Assembly (NCBI RefSeq): GCF_000226975.2
Contig: NZ_CP019285.1
Coordinates: 1,922,001 to 1,986,000 of the forward strand
Length of the DNA stretch: 64,000 nt
Origin: Halobiforma lacisalsi AJ5
GTDB lineage: Archaea; Halobacteriota; Halobacteria; Halobacteriales; Natrialbaceae
Direction of reading: 5' to 3'
The position numbers were made by a program, and so were the translations under genes. Shown in pieces: positions 43,063 through 51,979 of the stretch; positions within the stretch are counted from its first letter, which is position 1; each line of letters starts with the position of its first letter. The notes under the pieces are model-generated. The model saw nothing but the letters and a program-made list of their open reading frames with translations. It did not search any database and was not told the origin of the DNA.

Positions 43063-44739
43063 TCAGAGCCGCTTGCTCACGTACGGGCCGTCCTGGTGGT
43101 AGCCCAGCTTCTCGCGGTAGTACTCGCGGGCGCCGATGCCCGAGATGACGCTCAACTTGTCGTAGCCGGCGTCGGCGGCGAGCGCCTCCGCTCGCTCCAT
43201 CAGGCGCCGGCCGTACCCCTTGTGCTGGTGCTGGCCGGAGCCGGGTTCGCCGTCGTCCACCGCGACCTCGCTCCCGTACACGTGGAGTTCGCGCACCAGG
43301 GCGGCGTTCTCGAGTTCCGGACGCACGGGGTCCGACGGGAACCGCAGCCGACAGAAGCCGATCAGGAGGTCCCGATCGAAGTCCTCGAAGGAGATGAAGT
43401 GTTCCGTGCCGCCACAGGAGTCGTAGGTCATCACGTCGAGTTCCACGTCCTCGGGCTCCTCGTCGTTCATCCCGGCCTCGCGACAGCGGATGCAGTCACA
43501 GGACCAGCCGTGGTCTTCCATCCGCTGGCGGGCGAGTTGCCGGAGGTTCGACTTCCAGACGCCCGCGTCGATGAAGTCCGCGGGGATGTCCCGCTGGACG
43601 CGCTGGAGCCGGGTGTACCGGGGGATCATGTCCTTGATCTCGGCGATCAGCTCCGCGGCCTCCTCGTTGCCAAGCGGTTCGAACTCGCCTTTGTGCCACC
43701 AGTCGTAGGTCGCCGTTCCCCGGACGATCAGCGTCGGGTAGATCTTCAGGTAGTCGGGCTTCCACTGTTCCTCCTCGAACAGCCGGCGGAAGTCCTCGAG
43801 ACACATCTCCTTGGACATCCCGGGCTGACCAGGCATCATGTGGAAGCCGACCTTGAACGCGGCGTCGCGCAGCCGCTGGTTGGCGTCTATCGAGGCCTGG
43901 ACGCCGTGTCCGCGGTGCATCTCGCGGTTGATACGCTCGTAGGTGGTCTGGACGCCGACCTCGACTTTCGTCCCGCCCAGATCGAGCATCCGGTCGATCT
44001 GTTCGGGGTCACACCAGTCGGGCTTGGTCTCGAACGTGGTTCCGATGTTGCGGACGTCCGCGGTCTCGTTTTCCGCGATCACGTCTTCCAGATACCGGAA
44101 CTCGTACTCCTCGGGATCCTGCGCGAAGCTCTCGCCCTCGGCTGGTTCGGGTTCCTTGTCGACGTCGTAGTCGTTCATCGCCTCGAGGGCGCGCTTGACG
44201 AACCACTCCTGGTAGTCGTGGCTCCGGGCGGTCATCGTCCCGCCCATCAGGATCAGTTCGACCTTGTCGACGGGGTGGCCGATCTCGCGCAGTTGCTCCA
44301 GCCGGAGCGTGACCTGCCCGTAGGGGTCGTAATCGTTCTGGACCCCGCGGGCGGCCGCCGGCTCCTCGCCGGTGTAGCTCTGCGAGGAGGAGAATTCGGA
44401 GTCGGGTCCGCCGGGACAGTACAGACACTTCCCGTGGGGACACCGTTCGGGGGAGGTCATGATCGCGACCGGGGAGACGCCCGAGGCGGTACGGACGGGT
44501 TTGCGCTGGAGCACCGCCTCGAGGTCCTCGCGGTGCTCTTTGGGCGCGTAGTCGAGCAGTTCGGAGTTTTTCGGCACCTTGGGTGCCGAGTGTTCCGAGC
44601 AAGCCTCGAGCTTGGCTTTCTCGACCTCGTCGCGCTCGATCTCGCCCGCGAGGATCCGGTCGACTAGCGTCTCACAGACCTGCTGAAACGCTTCGGTTTC
44701 CGTCGGGTCGGTGTCGGATTCGGGCGTCTCGGTGCTCAC
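43063..44739 (-). CDS. elp3: archaeal Elp3 (radical-SAM tRNA U34 carboxymethyl/acetyl-transferase)
   Basis: tRNA-uridine 34 modifying enzyme that installs the cm5U-type side chain, 558 residues. The radical-SAM cluster has C100, C105 and C108 in RCPHGKCLYCPGG. The SAM/acceptor region includes ILMGGTMTARSHDYQEWFV and VEVGVQTTYERINREMHRGH. The middle zinc motif is SCDCIRC, and the C-terminal GNAT acetyltransferase carries RELHVYGSE and QHKGYGRRLMERAE. Haloarchaea have Elp3 alone without other Elongator subunits. It cooperates with NcsA thiolation at the same nucleotide (family knowledge). Confidence 0.96.
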   Translation of the reverse strand: MSTETPESDTDPTETEAFQQVCETLVDRILAGEIERDEVEKAKLEACSEHSAPKVPKNSELLDYAPKEHREDLEAVLQRKPVRTASGVSPVAIMTSPERCPHGKCLYCPGGPDSEFSSSQSYTGEEPAAARGVQNDYDPYGQVTLRLEQLREIGHPVDKVELILMGGTMTARSHDYQEWFVKRALEAMNDYDVDKEPEPAEGESFAQDPEEYEFRYLEDVIAENETADVRNIGTTFETKPDWCDPEQIDRMLDLGGTKVEVGVQTTYERINREMHRGHGVQASIDANQRLRDAAFKVGFHMMPGQPGMSKEMCLEDFRRLFEEEQWKPDYLKIYPTLIVRGTATYDWWHKGEFEPLGNEEAAELIAEIKDMIPRYTRLQRVQRDIPADFIDAGVWKSNLRQLARQRMEDHGWSCDCIRCREAGMNDEEPEDVELDVMTYDSCGGTEHFISFEDFDRDLLIGFCRLRFPSDPVRPELENAALVRELHVYGSEVAVDDGEPGSGQHQHKGYGRRLMERAEALAADAGYDKLSVISGIGAREYYREKLGYHQDGPYVSKRL

Positions 44740-44849
44740 TACAGGATTCTGGTCGCCCGCGGCGAATAAGCGTGTCGGACGCGTACGCTGCGTGCGCCGA
44801 TCGTCCGACGATCGTACGGACTGCGGTGACAGCGAGACTCGGGTCGACC

Positions 44850-45419
44850 TCAGACGGCGACGAACTCGGAGAGGTCGTCGCTTCCGGACTCCGCGTCCTC
44901 GAACGTGTAGACCGTCAGGGGATCGTCACCCGGCAGCCCCATACCCGGCGCGTGCCGTGGCATGCCGGGAATCGTGATCCCGGCGACCGCCGGCTCCGCC
45001 GCGAACAGCGCCTCGACCGCCTGGAGCGGGACGTGTCCCTCCACGAGGTAGTCGCCGAACTCGACGGTGTGACAGCTCCGGGCCTCCGCGGGGACCGAGA
45101 GATCGGTCTTGACGGCTCCGAGTTCGTCGGTCGTCTCGACGCGGACGTCGAACCCGTTGTCCTCGAGGTAGGCGACGTACTCGGAACAGCAGCCACAGGA
45201 CGGGTCGTGATGCTGGACGACCTCGTCGACCGGGACCGATCCATCCCACGACCAGTCGTCGCCGACCGGAGCGGCCGAGACGGTTCCGGGTTCGTCGCCG
45301 TCACTGTCGCCGTCACTGTCGCCGTCACCGTTTCCGCCGCCGATACAGCCGCTCGCCCCGACGAACGCGGCCGCCGCGCCGAGCGAGCACAGCCGACGAC
45401 GCGTCAGTGAGCCGTCCAT
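44850..45419 (-). CDS. DUF411 lipoprotein (Cys-rich, possible copper handling)
   Basis: A 189-residue predicted lipoprotein with three arginines then hydrophobic CSLGAAAAFVGASGC (lipobox Cys25), a Gly-Asp linker GDGDSDGDSDGD, and the DUF411 domain. The domain opens VPVDEVVQHHDPSCGCCSEYVAYL (His-His and CxCC metal-binding-like), and has SCHTVEFGDYLVEGHVPLQAVEALF and GITIPGMPRHAPGM with Met/His. DUF411 members often sit beside copper genes, hinting at extracytoplasmic copper binding; here no copper gene is adjacent. The final 20 residues are acidic. Confidence 0.85.
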   Translation of the reverse strand: MDGSLTRRRLCSLGAAAAFVGASGCIGGGNGDGDSDGDSDGDEPGTVSAAPVGDDWSWDGSVPVDEVVQHHDPSCGCCSEYVAYLEDNGFDVRVETTDELGAVKTDLSVPAEARSCHTVEFGDYLVEGHVPLQAVEALFAAEPAVAGITIPGMPRHAPGMGLPGDDPLTVYTFEDAESGSDDLSEFVAV

Positions 45420-45566
45420 GGACGGACGTAGCGACCGGCGACACATAACCGTTCCCGGACCGCTCGCTCGAGCGACGCCGATCGGGGGATGGCGGCGGGC
45501 CAGCGACGCGCGGCTTGAAAGCTCTCCTACAAGAGTTAAATCACGCCCGTGTGTAGGAAAAAAGAC

Positions 45567-47975
45567 GTGACACCGGAGTCGTCGATCGTCCTCGCGGCCG
45601 TCGTGTTGCCGTTCCTAGTCGCGGGGCTGACGCCCCTGTTGTACCGAGCTCTCGGCGAACGCGTCGGGTACGCGGGCGCCGCGGTCGCGGCCCTCTGTTT
45701 CGGTCTGCTGGCCACGCAGTACGGAACCGAGGGGATCGTCGAAGTCGCCTGGATCCCGTCGCTCGAGATCGCATTACAGTTCTACGTCGACGGCTGGGGA
45801 CTTCTGTTCGCCTCGCTTGCGTCCGGCATCGGGACGCTGATCTTCCTCTACTCCCCGTCGTATATGCACGGCGAGACGGGCCTGGCCAGGTTCTACACCG
45901 CGTTGCTCGCTTTCATGGGATCGATCGTCGGCGTCGCCCTGGCGGCGAACCTGATCGCGATTTTCGTCTTCTGGGAACTCACTAGCCTCTGTTCGTTCGT
46001 GCTGATCGGCCACCACACCGGGGACGAAGACTCTCAGTACGCCGCCCGGATGGCCATGTTCGTCACCGTCGGCGGCGGCCTCTTCTTGCTTGTCGGCTTC
46101 CTCCTGCTGTCGATCGTCGCCGGGGACGTCCTGGGCCCGGCGGCCGCGTTCGACCTGACCGCGATGCTCGAGAACCCCGACGCGATGGAGTCAGGGCTGC
46201 GCGATCGGGGGTTCTTCCTGCCGGTGCTGGGCCTGCTGGCTATCGGCGCGGGCACCAAGTCCGCGCAGGTGCCGGTCCACTTCTGGCTGCCGAACGCGAT
46301 GGCCGCGCCGACGCCCGTCTCCGCGTTCCTCCACTCGGCGACGATGGTGAAAGTCGGCGTCTACTTCCTCGGTCGCGTCCGGCCGCTGCTGGTCGGCGTC
46401 GAGTGGCTCCTCCTGTTCGCGACGGTCGGGCTAGCGACGATGACCGTCTGTGCGCTGCTCGCGGTCGCCGCGACCGACATCAAGGAACTGCTCGCGTACT
46501 CGACGGCGAGCCACCTCGGCCTGATGGTCGCCGGCTTCGGCTTCACCTCGATTTACGGGGCCGAGACGGGCGTCTTCCACCTGCTGAACCACGCGCTGTT
46601 CAAGGCCGCCCTCTTCCTGATCGCCGGGATCGTCGCCCACGAGGCCGGCTCCCGGAAACTCTCGGAACTGGGCGGGCTCCGGCGAGACCTGCCGATCACC
46701 GCGGCGATGACCGTCGTCGTCGCGCTCTCGATGGGCGGGATTCCGCCGTTCAACGGCTTCTACTCGAAGGAACTCCTGTTCGAGGCCGCCCTCGAGGCGA
46801 GCCACTACCACGACATCGGCGCGCTCGGCTGGATCTACCCGGCCGTCGCGGTCTTCGGGAGCATCTTCACTGTGCTGTATTCGTTGCGATTCCTCTCGCT
46901 GTTCTTCGGCGAGCGGCCCGAGGAACTCGGCGAGATCCACCGGCCCGCGATCCCGCTGGTGGCGGCGCCGGCCGTCCTGACGGTGCTCGCGGCCGTCGTC
47001 AGCGTCGACCCCGAACTCGCGGTTCGCGCCGCCGTCCAGTCCGGCGTCGACGCGACCGCGGTCGATCCCCACGAGATGCACGTCGGCCTCCCGACCGAGT
47101 ACTCGACGCCCGTCGGGATGAGCGCCGTCGCTATCGTCGGCGGCCTGGTCGCGTACCCCTTCTACGACCGGCTTCACACGGGGATCCAAACGATCCCGCG
47201 TGCGGTCCCGCCCGCGAGCCCGTCCTGGTGGTACGGGTCGCTCGTCGACGTCCTGCCGCGGGCCGGCGCGGGGCTCGCCGCTCGCGTCCACAACGGGCTG
47301 TTGCGGACCTACGCGACGTGGACGCTCGCCGCCACCGCCGCGTTCGCACTTGCCGGGTTCGCCGCGACGGGAATGATCTCGGCGACCGGACTGGGGTTCG
47401 AGATCCCCATCGCGGTCGCGCTCGTACTGGTCGTCGCGGTCGCCGCGGGCCTTGCGGTCGCGACCTCGGAAACCCACGTCGCCGGCGTGCTCACCCTCTC
47501 GATCCTGGGCTTTATGGTCGCCATCTTTTACATCCTCGCGAGCGCGCCAGACCTCGCGCTGACACAACTGGTCGTCGAGACGCTCGTCCTGCTGATCTTC
47601 CTGCTCGTCATCGAGGAGATCCCCGAGTTCGACGAGAGTCTCGGCAGGACCGCCCGCGACGCCGTCCTCTCGGTCGCCGTCGGCGCGACCGTCTTCGTCA
47701 CGGTGCTGGTCGCGACCGACTCGAGGCCCGGCGGCACCACTGACGTCGCCCGCTACTACGCCACCCGGGCCGTCCCCGAGGGCGGCGGGACCAACATCGT
47801 CAACGTCACGCTCGTGGACTTCCGGGGGTTCGACACGCTCGGCGAACTGGCGGTCGTCGCGCTTGCTGCCATCTCGATCCTGACGCTGATCGTCATGCGA
47901 TCCAGTCGCGGTATCGAACCGGGGACCGAATCCGGACCCGAAACCGAAGCCACCGACGGAGGTGACGACGAATGA
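45567..47975 (+). CDS. mrpA: Mrp Na+/H+ antiporter subunit A
   Basis: First gene of a complete mrpA-G operon. It has 802 residues and about 20 membrane spans. The NuoL-like half has the proton-channel Glu in FWELTSLCSFVLIGHH and the Lys in GTKSAQVPVHFWLPNAM. The C-terminal domain is the MrpA-specific extension with APDLALTQLVVETLVLLIFLLVIEEIPEF (MbhD/E-like). The start is GTG at 45567 (MTPESSIVL), ~28 nt after GTTAAATCA. An upstream GTG (45549) is possible but adds CRKKD. The Mrp complex exchanges cytosolic Na+ for H+ using seven subunits. Confidence 0.94.
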   Translation: MTPESSIVLAAVVLPFLVAGLTPLLYRALGERVGYAGAAVAALCFGLLATQYGTEGIVEVAWIPSLEIALQFYVDGWGLLFASLASGIGTLIFLYSPSYMHGETGLARFYTALLAFMGSIVGVALAANLIAIFVFWELTSLCSFVLIGHHTGDEDSQYAARMAMFVTVGGGLFLLVGFLLLSIVAGDVLGPAAAFDLTAMLENPDAMESGLRDRGFFLPVLGLLAIGAGTKSAQVPVHFWLPNAMAAPTPVSAFLHSATMVKVGVYFLGRVRPLLVGVEWLLLFATVGLATMTVCALLAVAATDIKELLAYSTASHLGLMVAGFGFTSIYGAETGVFHLLNHALFKAALFLIAGIVAHEAGSRKLSELGGLRRDLPITAAMTVVVALSMGGIPPFNGFYSKELLFEAALEASHYHDIGALGWIYPAVAVFGSIFTVLYSLRFLSLFFGERPEELGEIHRPAIPLVAAPAVLTVLAAVVSVDPELAVRAAVQSGVDATAVDPHEMHVGLPTEYSTPVGMSAVAIVGGLVAYPFYDRLHTGIQTIPRAVPPASPSWWYGSLVDVLPRAGAGLAARVHNGLLRTYATWTLAATAAFALAGFAATGMISATGLGFEIPIAVALVLVVAVAAGLAVATSETHVAGVLTLSILGFMVAIFYILASAPDLALTQLVVETLVLLIFLLVIEEIPEFDESLGRTARDAVLSVAVGATVFVTVLVATDSRPGGTTDVARYYATRAVPEGGGTNIVNVTLVDFRGFDTLGELAVVALAAISILTLIVMRSSRGIEPGTESGPETEATDGGDDE

Positions 47976-48103
47976 GCCGCTACCGACGCCACGCACACGC
48001 CACGCTCGTATCGACGCGAAAGGGACGAATCCCGACGCTGCTCGCTCGAGTCCGCGCCCCGACCATACTCGAGGGAACGAGAACCCGAGGTGATCGCCGA
48101 TGA
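47972..48103 (+). CDS. 43-codon basic ORF bridging mrpA and mrpB
   Basis: A small open frame, MSRYRRHAHATLVSTRKGR..., with 11 Arg and 1 Lys, unlike the acidic proteins around it. Its ATG overlaps the mrpA stop by ATGA and its TGA overlaps the mrpB ATG the same way, filling the whole spacer. This geometry would let ribosomes pass from A to B by coupling. It may be a translated coupling peptide rather than a functional protein, or chance in GC-rich DNA. No family known. Confidence 0.35.
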   Translation: MSRYRRHAHATLVSTRKGRIPTLLARVRAPTILEGTRTRGDRR

Positions 48104-48564
48104 CCACCGTCATCATGCGCACGACCGCGCGCGTGATCGTTCCGATCATCCTCGTGGTCGCCGTCACGCTGTTCGTGGAGGGACACAACCTCCCCGGCGG
48201 CGGGTTCATCGGCGGCGTGCTCACGACGACGGCCTTCGCCGTCATCTATCTCGCCTTCGGGCTGGACTTCCTCGAGCGGGGCGTCCTCGGACGCGACGTC
48301 GAACCCGGCAAGGAACCCTCGCGGGACCGCGTCGTCGTTGCCTACCGCCGGCTGTTCGAGTACGGCCTCGCGATCGCCGTCCTCAGCGGCCTCGTGCCGC
48401 TGCTGTTCGATCGGCCCTTCCTCACACAGACGTTCGTCGAGTTCGAGGGCGTGCCGATCTACGACCACGTCGAACTGGCGAGCGCGGTCGCGTTCGATCT
48501 GGGGGTCTACTGCGTCGTCGTCGGCGGCCTCCTGACGATCCTCTCGGTGGTGGGTGCCGAATGA
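48100..48564 (+). CDS. mrpB: Mrp Na+/H+ antiporter subunit B
   Basis: A 154-residue membrane subunit with four spans, starting MTTVIMRTTARVIVPIILV. The motif GHNLPGGGFIGGVLTTTAFAVIYLAFG is diagnostic for MnhB/MrpB. The gene starts within the stop of the bridging ORF (ATGA) and overlaps mrpC likewise. The loop SRDRVVVAYRRLFEYG connects spans. Confidence 0.94.
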   Translation: MTTVIMRTTARVIVPIILVVAVTLFVEGHNLPGGGFIGGVLTTTAFAVIYLAFGLDFLERGVLGRDVEPGKEPSRDRVVVAYRRLFEYGLAIAVLSGLVPLLFDRPFLTQTFVEFEGVPIYDHVELASAVAFDLGVYCVVVGGLLTILSVVGAE

Positions 48565-48923
48565 CGGGCGTCATCCTCGCCGGGGTGATCGGCGCGCTGT
48601 TTGCCCTCGGGACGTTCCTGCTCCTGCGCCGGGATCTGATCCGGGTCGTCTGGGGGCTGGCGATCATCAGCCAGGCGGCAAACGTCTACCTACTCGCAAT
48701 GGGCGGGGTCGCCGAGGGGACCGCCGAGACGGTCCCCGTGCTCGAGGGCCACGGCCACGAGGTCCACGTGCCGATGGCCGTGGCCGACCCGCTCGTCCAG
48801 GCGCTCGTGTTGACCGCCATCGTCATCGGGTTCGGGATGACCGCGTTCGCGCTCGTGCTCTCCTACCGGGTGTACGAGGAACACGGCACGCTCGACGTCT
48901 CGAAACTGGGTGATCGGGAATGA
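48561..48923 (+). CDS. mrpC: Mrp Na+/H+ antiporter subunit C
   Basis: A 120-residue NuoK-like subunit of three spans: MTGVILAGVIGALFALGTFLLL, RVVWGLAIISQAANVYLLAMGG and the last DPLVQALVLTAIVIGFGMTAFALVLSYRVY. The final element, with the DPLxQALVLTAIVI core, is a family hallmark. A His-rich loop (HGHEVHVP) lies between spans 2 and 3. It is coupled by ATGA to both neighbours. Confidence 0.94.
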   Translation: MTGVILAGVIGALFALGTFLLLRRDLIRVVWGLAIISQAANVYLLAMGGVAEGTAETVPVLEGHGHEVHVPMAVADPLVQALVLTAIVIGFGMTAFALVLSYRVYEEHGTLDVSKLGDRE

Positions 48924-50620
48924 TCGGATCGGTGTCCGCGACGGCGCTTGCGGCGTCGCCGCCCGTCGCCGAATCGCAACTCGTGATCGCACCGCTTTTG
49001 ATCGTCCTCGTGGCGGCCGTCGGGAGCCTGCTGTTCGGGCGCTGGACGCGCGCACGGATCGGCGTCAGCCTCCTCGGCGGCGCGGCCTACGCGGCCGCGG
49101 TCGCCGCGATCGACTGGTACATCGTCCTCGCGCCGGACGCGCCGGGGGCCGCGACCTACCAGGTCGGCGACTGGCCCGCTCCGTTCGGCATCACGCTCGT
49201 CGCGGACGGCCTGTCGGCGTTCATGCTGACGATGGTCGCCATCCTGGGAGTCGCGTCGCTCGTCTTCTCGACGCGTGTACTGCCCGAAATCGACCGGCGT
49301 AGCTACTATTTCCCGCTCTTTCACTTCCTGGCGCTCGGCGTCACCGGGGCCTTTCTCACCGGCGACCTGTTCAACCTGTTCGTCTGGTTCGAGGTGATGT
49401 TGATGGCGAGTTACATCTTCGTGGCCTACTACGGCGGCCCCCAGCACACCCGCGCCGCGTTCTGGTACGTCGCGCTCAACCTGCTCGCCAGTGCGGTCTT
49501 CCTGCTCGCCGTCGGCGGGATCTACGCGACGACGGGCACGCTCAACATGGCCGACCTCTCGAGGCGGCTGGCCGACCCCGCGGCCTACGGGATCGATCCC
49601 CGCTCGGTGCTCGGCCTCTACGGGCTGCTCCTGTCGGTGTTCGCGATCAAGGCCGGACTCGTTCCCTTCCAGTTCTGGATCCCGACGGCCTACCGGGCCG
49701 CGCCGCCCCAGATCACCGCGCTGCTGGCCGGCGCGACGAAGAAGGTCGGGATCTACGCGATCATCCGGCTCTCCTTTACCGTCTTCGCGGACGCACCGGT
49801 CGCCGTCGACCTCACGGTGCCGGGGACGGGCCTCGCCATCGCCGGCGACTCCCCGCTTCCCTTCGTCGGGGCCGTCCTGTTCGTCATGGCCGCCGCGAGC
49901 ATCCTCGTCGGCGGCCTCGGGGCGGTCGGCCGGGAGTCGATCGAGGGCGTGCTCGCGTACTCGAGCATCGGCCAGGTCGGCTTCATCGCCGTCCCGGTCG
50001 CTATCGCCGCGACGACGACGAGCGCCGAGTTGCGCCAGTTCGCGATCGTCGCCGCGCTCGTGTACGCGCTCAACCACACGCTCGCGAAGGGGCTGCTCTT
50101 CCTGGCGGTCGGCGCGGTCAGGTCCGCGACCGGGACGAGCAGTCTGTCCGACCTCGGCGGCCTTGCGGGGCGGTCGCCCCCGCTGGCGATCTCGTTTTTC
50201 GTCGGCGCGCTCGCGCTCGTCGGTATCCCGCCGCTATCGGGCTTTTTCGGCAAGTTCCTCGTTTTCGACGCGGCCGCCCGCGCCGAGGCGCCGTCCGTCC
50301 TCGCGCTCCTGCTTGCCGGCTCGCTGTTGACGATCGCGTACGCGACCCGGACCTGGAACCGGAGCTTCTGGGGCGCTCGCACGGCCGCCGTCGAGGAGGC
50401 GACGACCGACAGTGTCCAGTTGGCAGTTCTGGGCGTCCTCGCGGCCGCCATCATCGCGGTCGGGGTCGGCTTCGAGCCGGTCTACGAGTTCGCCGACGCT
50501 GCAGCGGAGGCCGCGCTGGATGCCGACGCCTACGTCGACGCCGTCGATCCGGCCGACGCGAGCGACGTCGACCTCGAGGCAGGGGGCGAAGGCGGCGAGA
50601 CCGGAGGTGAGCACGAATGA
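48920..50620 (+). CDS. mrpD: Mrp Na+/H+ antiporter subunit D
   Basis: A 566-residue NuoN/M-like proton channel subunit with ~14 spans. Glu in NLFVWFEVMLMASYIF and Lys in AIKAGLVPFQFWIPTAYRAAP are the conserved ion-path residues. The Lys-rich turn GATKKVGIYAIIRL follows. The C-terminal ~60 residues are soluble and acidic (ADAAAEAALDADAYVDAVDPADASDVDLEAGGEGG), a halophile-specific tail. Confidence 0.94.
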   Translation: MIGSVSATALAASPPVAESQLVIAPLLIVLVAAVGSLLFGRWTRARIGVSLLGGAAYAAAVAAIDWYIVLAPDAPGAATYQVGDWPAPFGITLVADGLSAFMLTMVAILGVASLVFSTRVLPEIDRRSYYFPLFHFLALGVTGAFLTGDLFNLFVWFEVMLMASYIFVAYYGGPQHTRAAFWYVALNLLASAVFLLAVGGIYATTGTLNMADLSRRLADPAAYGIDPRSVLGLYGLLLSVFAIKAGLVPFQFWIPTAYRAAPPQITALLAGATKKVGIYAIIRLSFTVFADAPVAVDLTVPGTGLAIAGDSPLPFVGAVLFVMAAASILVGGLGAVGRESIEGVLAYSSIGQVGFIAVPVAIAATTTSAELRQFAIVAALVYALNHTLAKGLLFLAVGAVRSATGTSSLSDLGGLAGRSPPLAISFFVGALALVGIPPLSGFFGKFLVFDAAARAEAPSVLALLLAGSLLTIAYATRTWNRSFWGARTAAVEEATTDSVQLAVLGVLAAAIIAVGVGFEPVYEFADAAAEAALDADAYVDAVDPADASDVDLEAGGEGGETGGEHE

Positions 50621-51219
50621 AGGTCCGAACCTGGCCCGTCGCCGGGGTCGTCTTCGCCGTCCTGTGGATCTTCGTCCGTGGGATCGAACTCGAGTCGATG
50701 ACGCTGCTCGGTCAGTTCCTCGAGGGGCTCGTCGTCGGCTTACCGATCGCGTTCGTCTTCCGCCGGCTCTACGCGAAGCGGATCACCGTCTCGCGCGGAC
50801 GACGCGTGAAACCCGCCGTGCTCTATCTGCTGGCGTTCGGGTGGGAGGTCCTCCGGGCGAACGTCGACATGGTCTATCGAGTGGTCGCACCCAGTATGCC
50901 GATCGAGCCCGAGGTCGTCCTCGTCCCGCTGCGGGCCGAGACCGACCTCGCGATCACGCTGCTTGCAAACAGCGTCACCCTCACGCCCGGAACCGTCGCG
51001 CTGGACTACGACGAAGACGTAAACGCCCTGTACGTCCACGCGGTCGACGGCCGCGACCCCGCGGCGATCGTCGCCCCGATCCGACGGTGGGAGGACTACG
51101 CCCTCGAGATCTTCGACGAGGACGCCACGCCCGAAGATCCGGCCCGGGAGTTCGTCGTCTCGGGCGGGGAAAGGGACAAACCGGAGGCCGACGAACGCGC
51201 AGGTGGGTACGATGAGTGA
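50617..51219 (+). CDS. mrpE: Mrp Na+/H+ antiporter subunit E
   Basis: A 200-residue subunit with two N-terminal membrane spans (VAGVVFAVLWIFVRG, LLGQFLEGLVVGLPIAFVF) and a soluble C-terminal domain. Family segments are LYLLAFGWEVLRANVDMVYRVVAP, ETDLAITLLANSVTLTPGTVALDYD and the late RRWEDYALEIFDED. The start overlaps the mrpD stop (ATGA). Its tail extends past the family's usual ~160 residues with an acidic stretch. Confidence 0.93.
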   Translation: MKVRTWPVAGVVFAVLWIFVRGIELESMTLLGQFLEGLVVGLPIAFVFRRLYAKRITVSRGRRVKPAVLYLLAFGWEVLRANVDMVYRVVAPSMPIEPEVVLVPLRAETDLAITLLANSVTLTPGTVALDYDEDVNALYVHAVDGRDPAAIVAPIRRWEDYALEIFDEDATPEDPAREFVVSGGERDKPEADERAGGYDE

Positions 51220-51505
51220 GGCCACCGATCCGGCCGTCCTCGAGACGACGATCCGGGCCGCGATCGTCGTCGTCAGCGCGCTCTGTGTCTTTTGCAGCTA
51301 CCGGGTGATCCGCGGCCCGACGGATCCGGACCGGGTGGTCGCGCTCGATGCCATCGCGACGAACGTGGTTGCGATCGCGGTGCTGTTCGCGATCCAGACC
51401 GACCGCGGACTCTTCCTCACCGTTAGCCTGGTGCTCGCGATCATCGCCTTCATCGCGACCGTGGCTGTCGCCAAGTTCGTCACGGAAGGGGAGGTGATCC
51501 AATGA
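51212..51505 (+). CDS. mrpF: Mrp Na+/H+ antiporter subunit F
   Basis: A 97-residue subunit with three spans: RAAIVVVSALCVFCSYRVI, VALDAIATNVVAIAVLFAIQT and LTVSLVLAIIAFIATVAVAKFV. GPTDPDRVVALDAIATN is the diagnostic MnhF motif. Its ATG lies 8 nt inside mrpE (ATGAGTGA), so MSEATDPAV is the preferred start. Confidence 0.93.
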   Translation: MSEATDPAVLETTIRAAIVVVSALCVFCSYRVIRGPTDPDRVVALDAIATNVVAIAVLFAIQTDRGLFLTVSLVLAIIAFIATVAVAKFVTEGEVIQ

Positions 51506-51930
51506 TCCGAGCTAGCCTCGTGATCGCGCTCGTCCTCGTCGGGGTCTTCTTCCTGACGGTCGGCACGATCGGCCTGCTCCGACTGCCGAACGTCTACAAC
51601 CGGATGCACGCCACGAGCAAGCCCACGACTCTGGGAACTGCCGCGATTTTCCTCGCGGGATTCGTCCAGTTCGGCCCCGGCGGCGAGGGACTGACGGCGC
51701 TTGTCGGTGCCGTCTTCCTGTTTCTGACCGTCCCCACCGGCGCACACATGATCGCCCGCGCGGCCGAGCGCATCGGGGTGCCGTTCCTGGGAAGCGTCAC
51801 CTGGCCCGACGCCTCGCAGTTGGCTCGCGAGGAAGAACTGCGAGCGGACGCGGAACGCGGTGCCGAGACGGATGCCGAACGGCAGCCCGAAGCGGGTCCC
51901 GGCCCCGATCCGGCCGCCGACGAGGGCTGA
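51502..51930 (+). CDS. mrpG: Mrp Na+/H+ antiporter subunit G
   Basis: A 142-residue last subunit with three spans. VGTIGLLRLPNVYNRMHATSKPTTLGTAAIF is the conserved MnhG segment with LPD/N-type loop, and EGLTALVGAVFLFLTVPTGAHMIARAAERIGVP follows. It is coupled to mrpF by ATGA and ends with a long Glu/Ala-rich tail (~35 residues) not found in bacterial MrpG. No further gene follows in the operon. Confidence 0.93.
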   Translation: MIRASLVIALVLVGVFFLTVGTIGLLRLPNVYNRMHATSKPTTLGTAAIFLAGFVQFGPGGEGLTALVGAVFLFLTVPTGAHMIARAAERIGVPFLGSVTWPDASQLAREEELRADAERGAETDAERQPEAGPGPDPAADEG

Positions 51931-51979
51931 CGCCCCTCTCGAGAACGAGGTCCTTCGACGCTTCGATACCGACTCGTGG

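Noticed and set aside
46431-48245. 604-codon minus-strand frame across mrpA
   Set aside because: Arg/Asp/Gly-rich antisense shadow of a clear membrane protein; no membrane segments or motifs.
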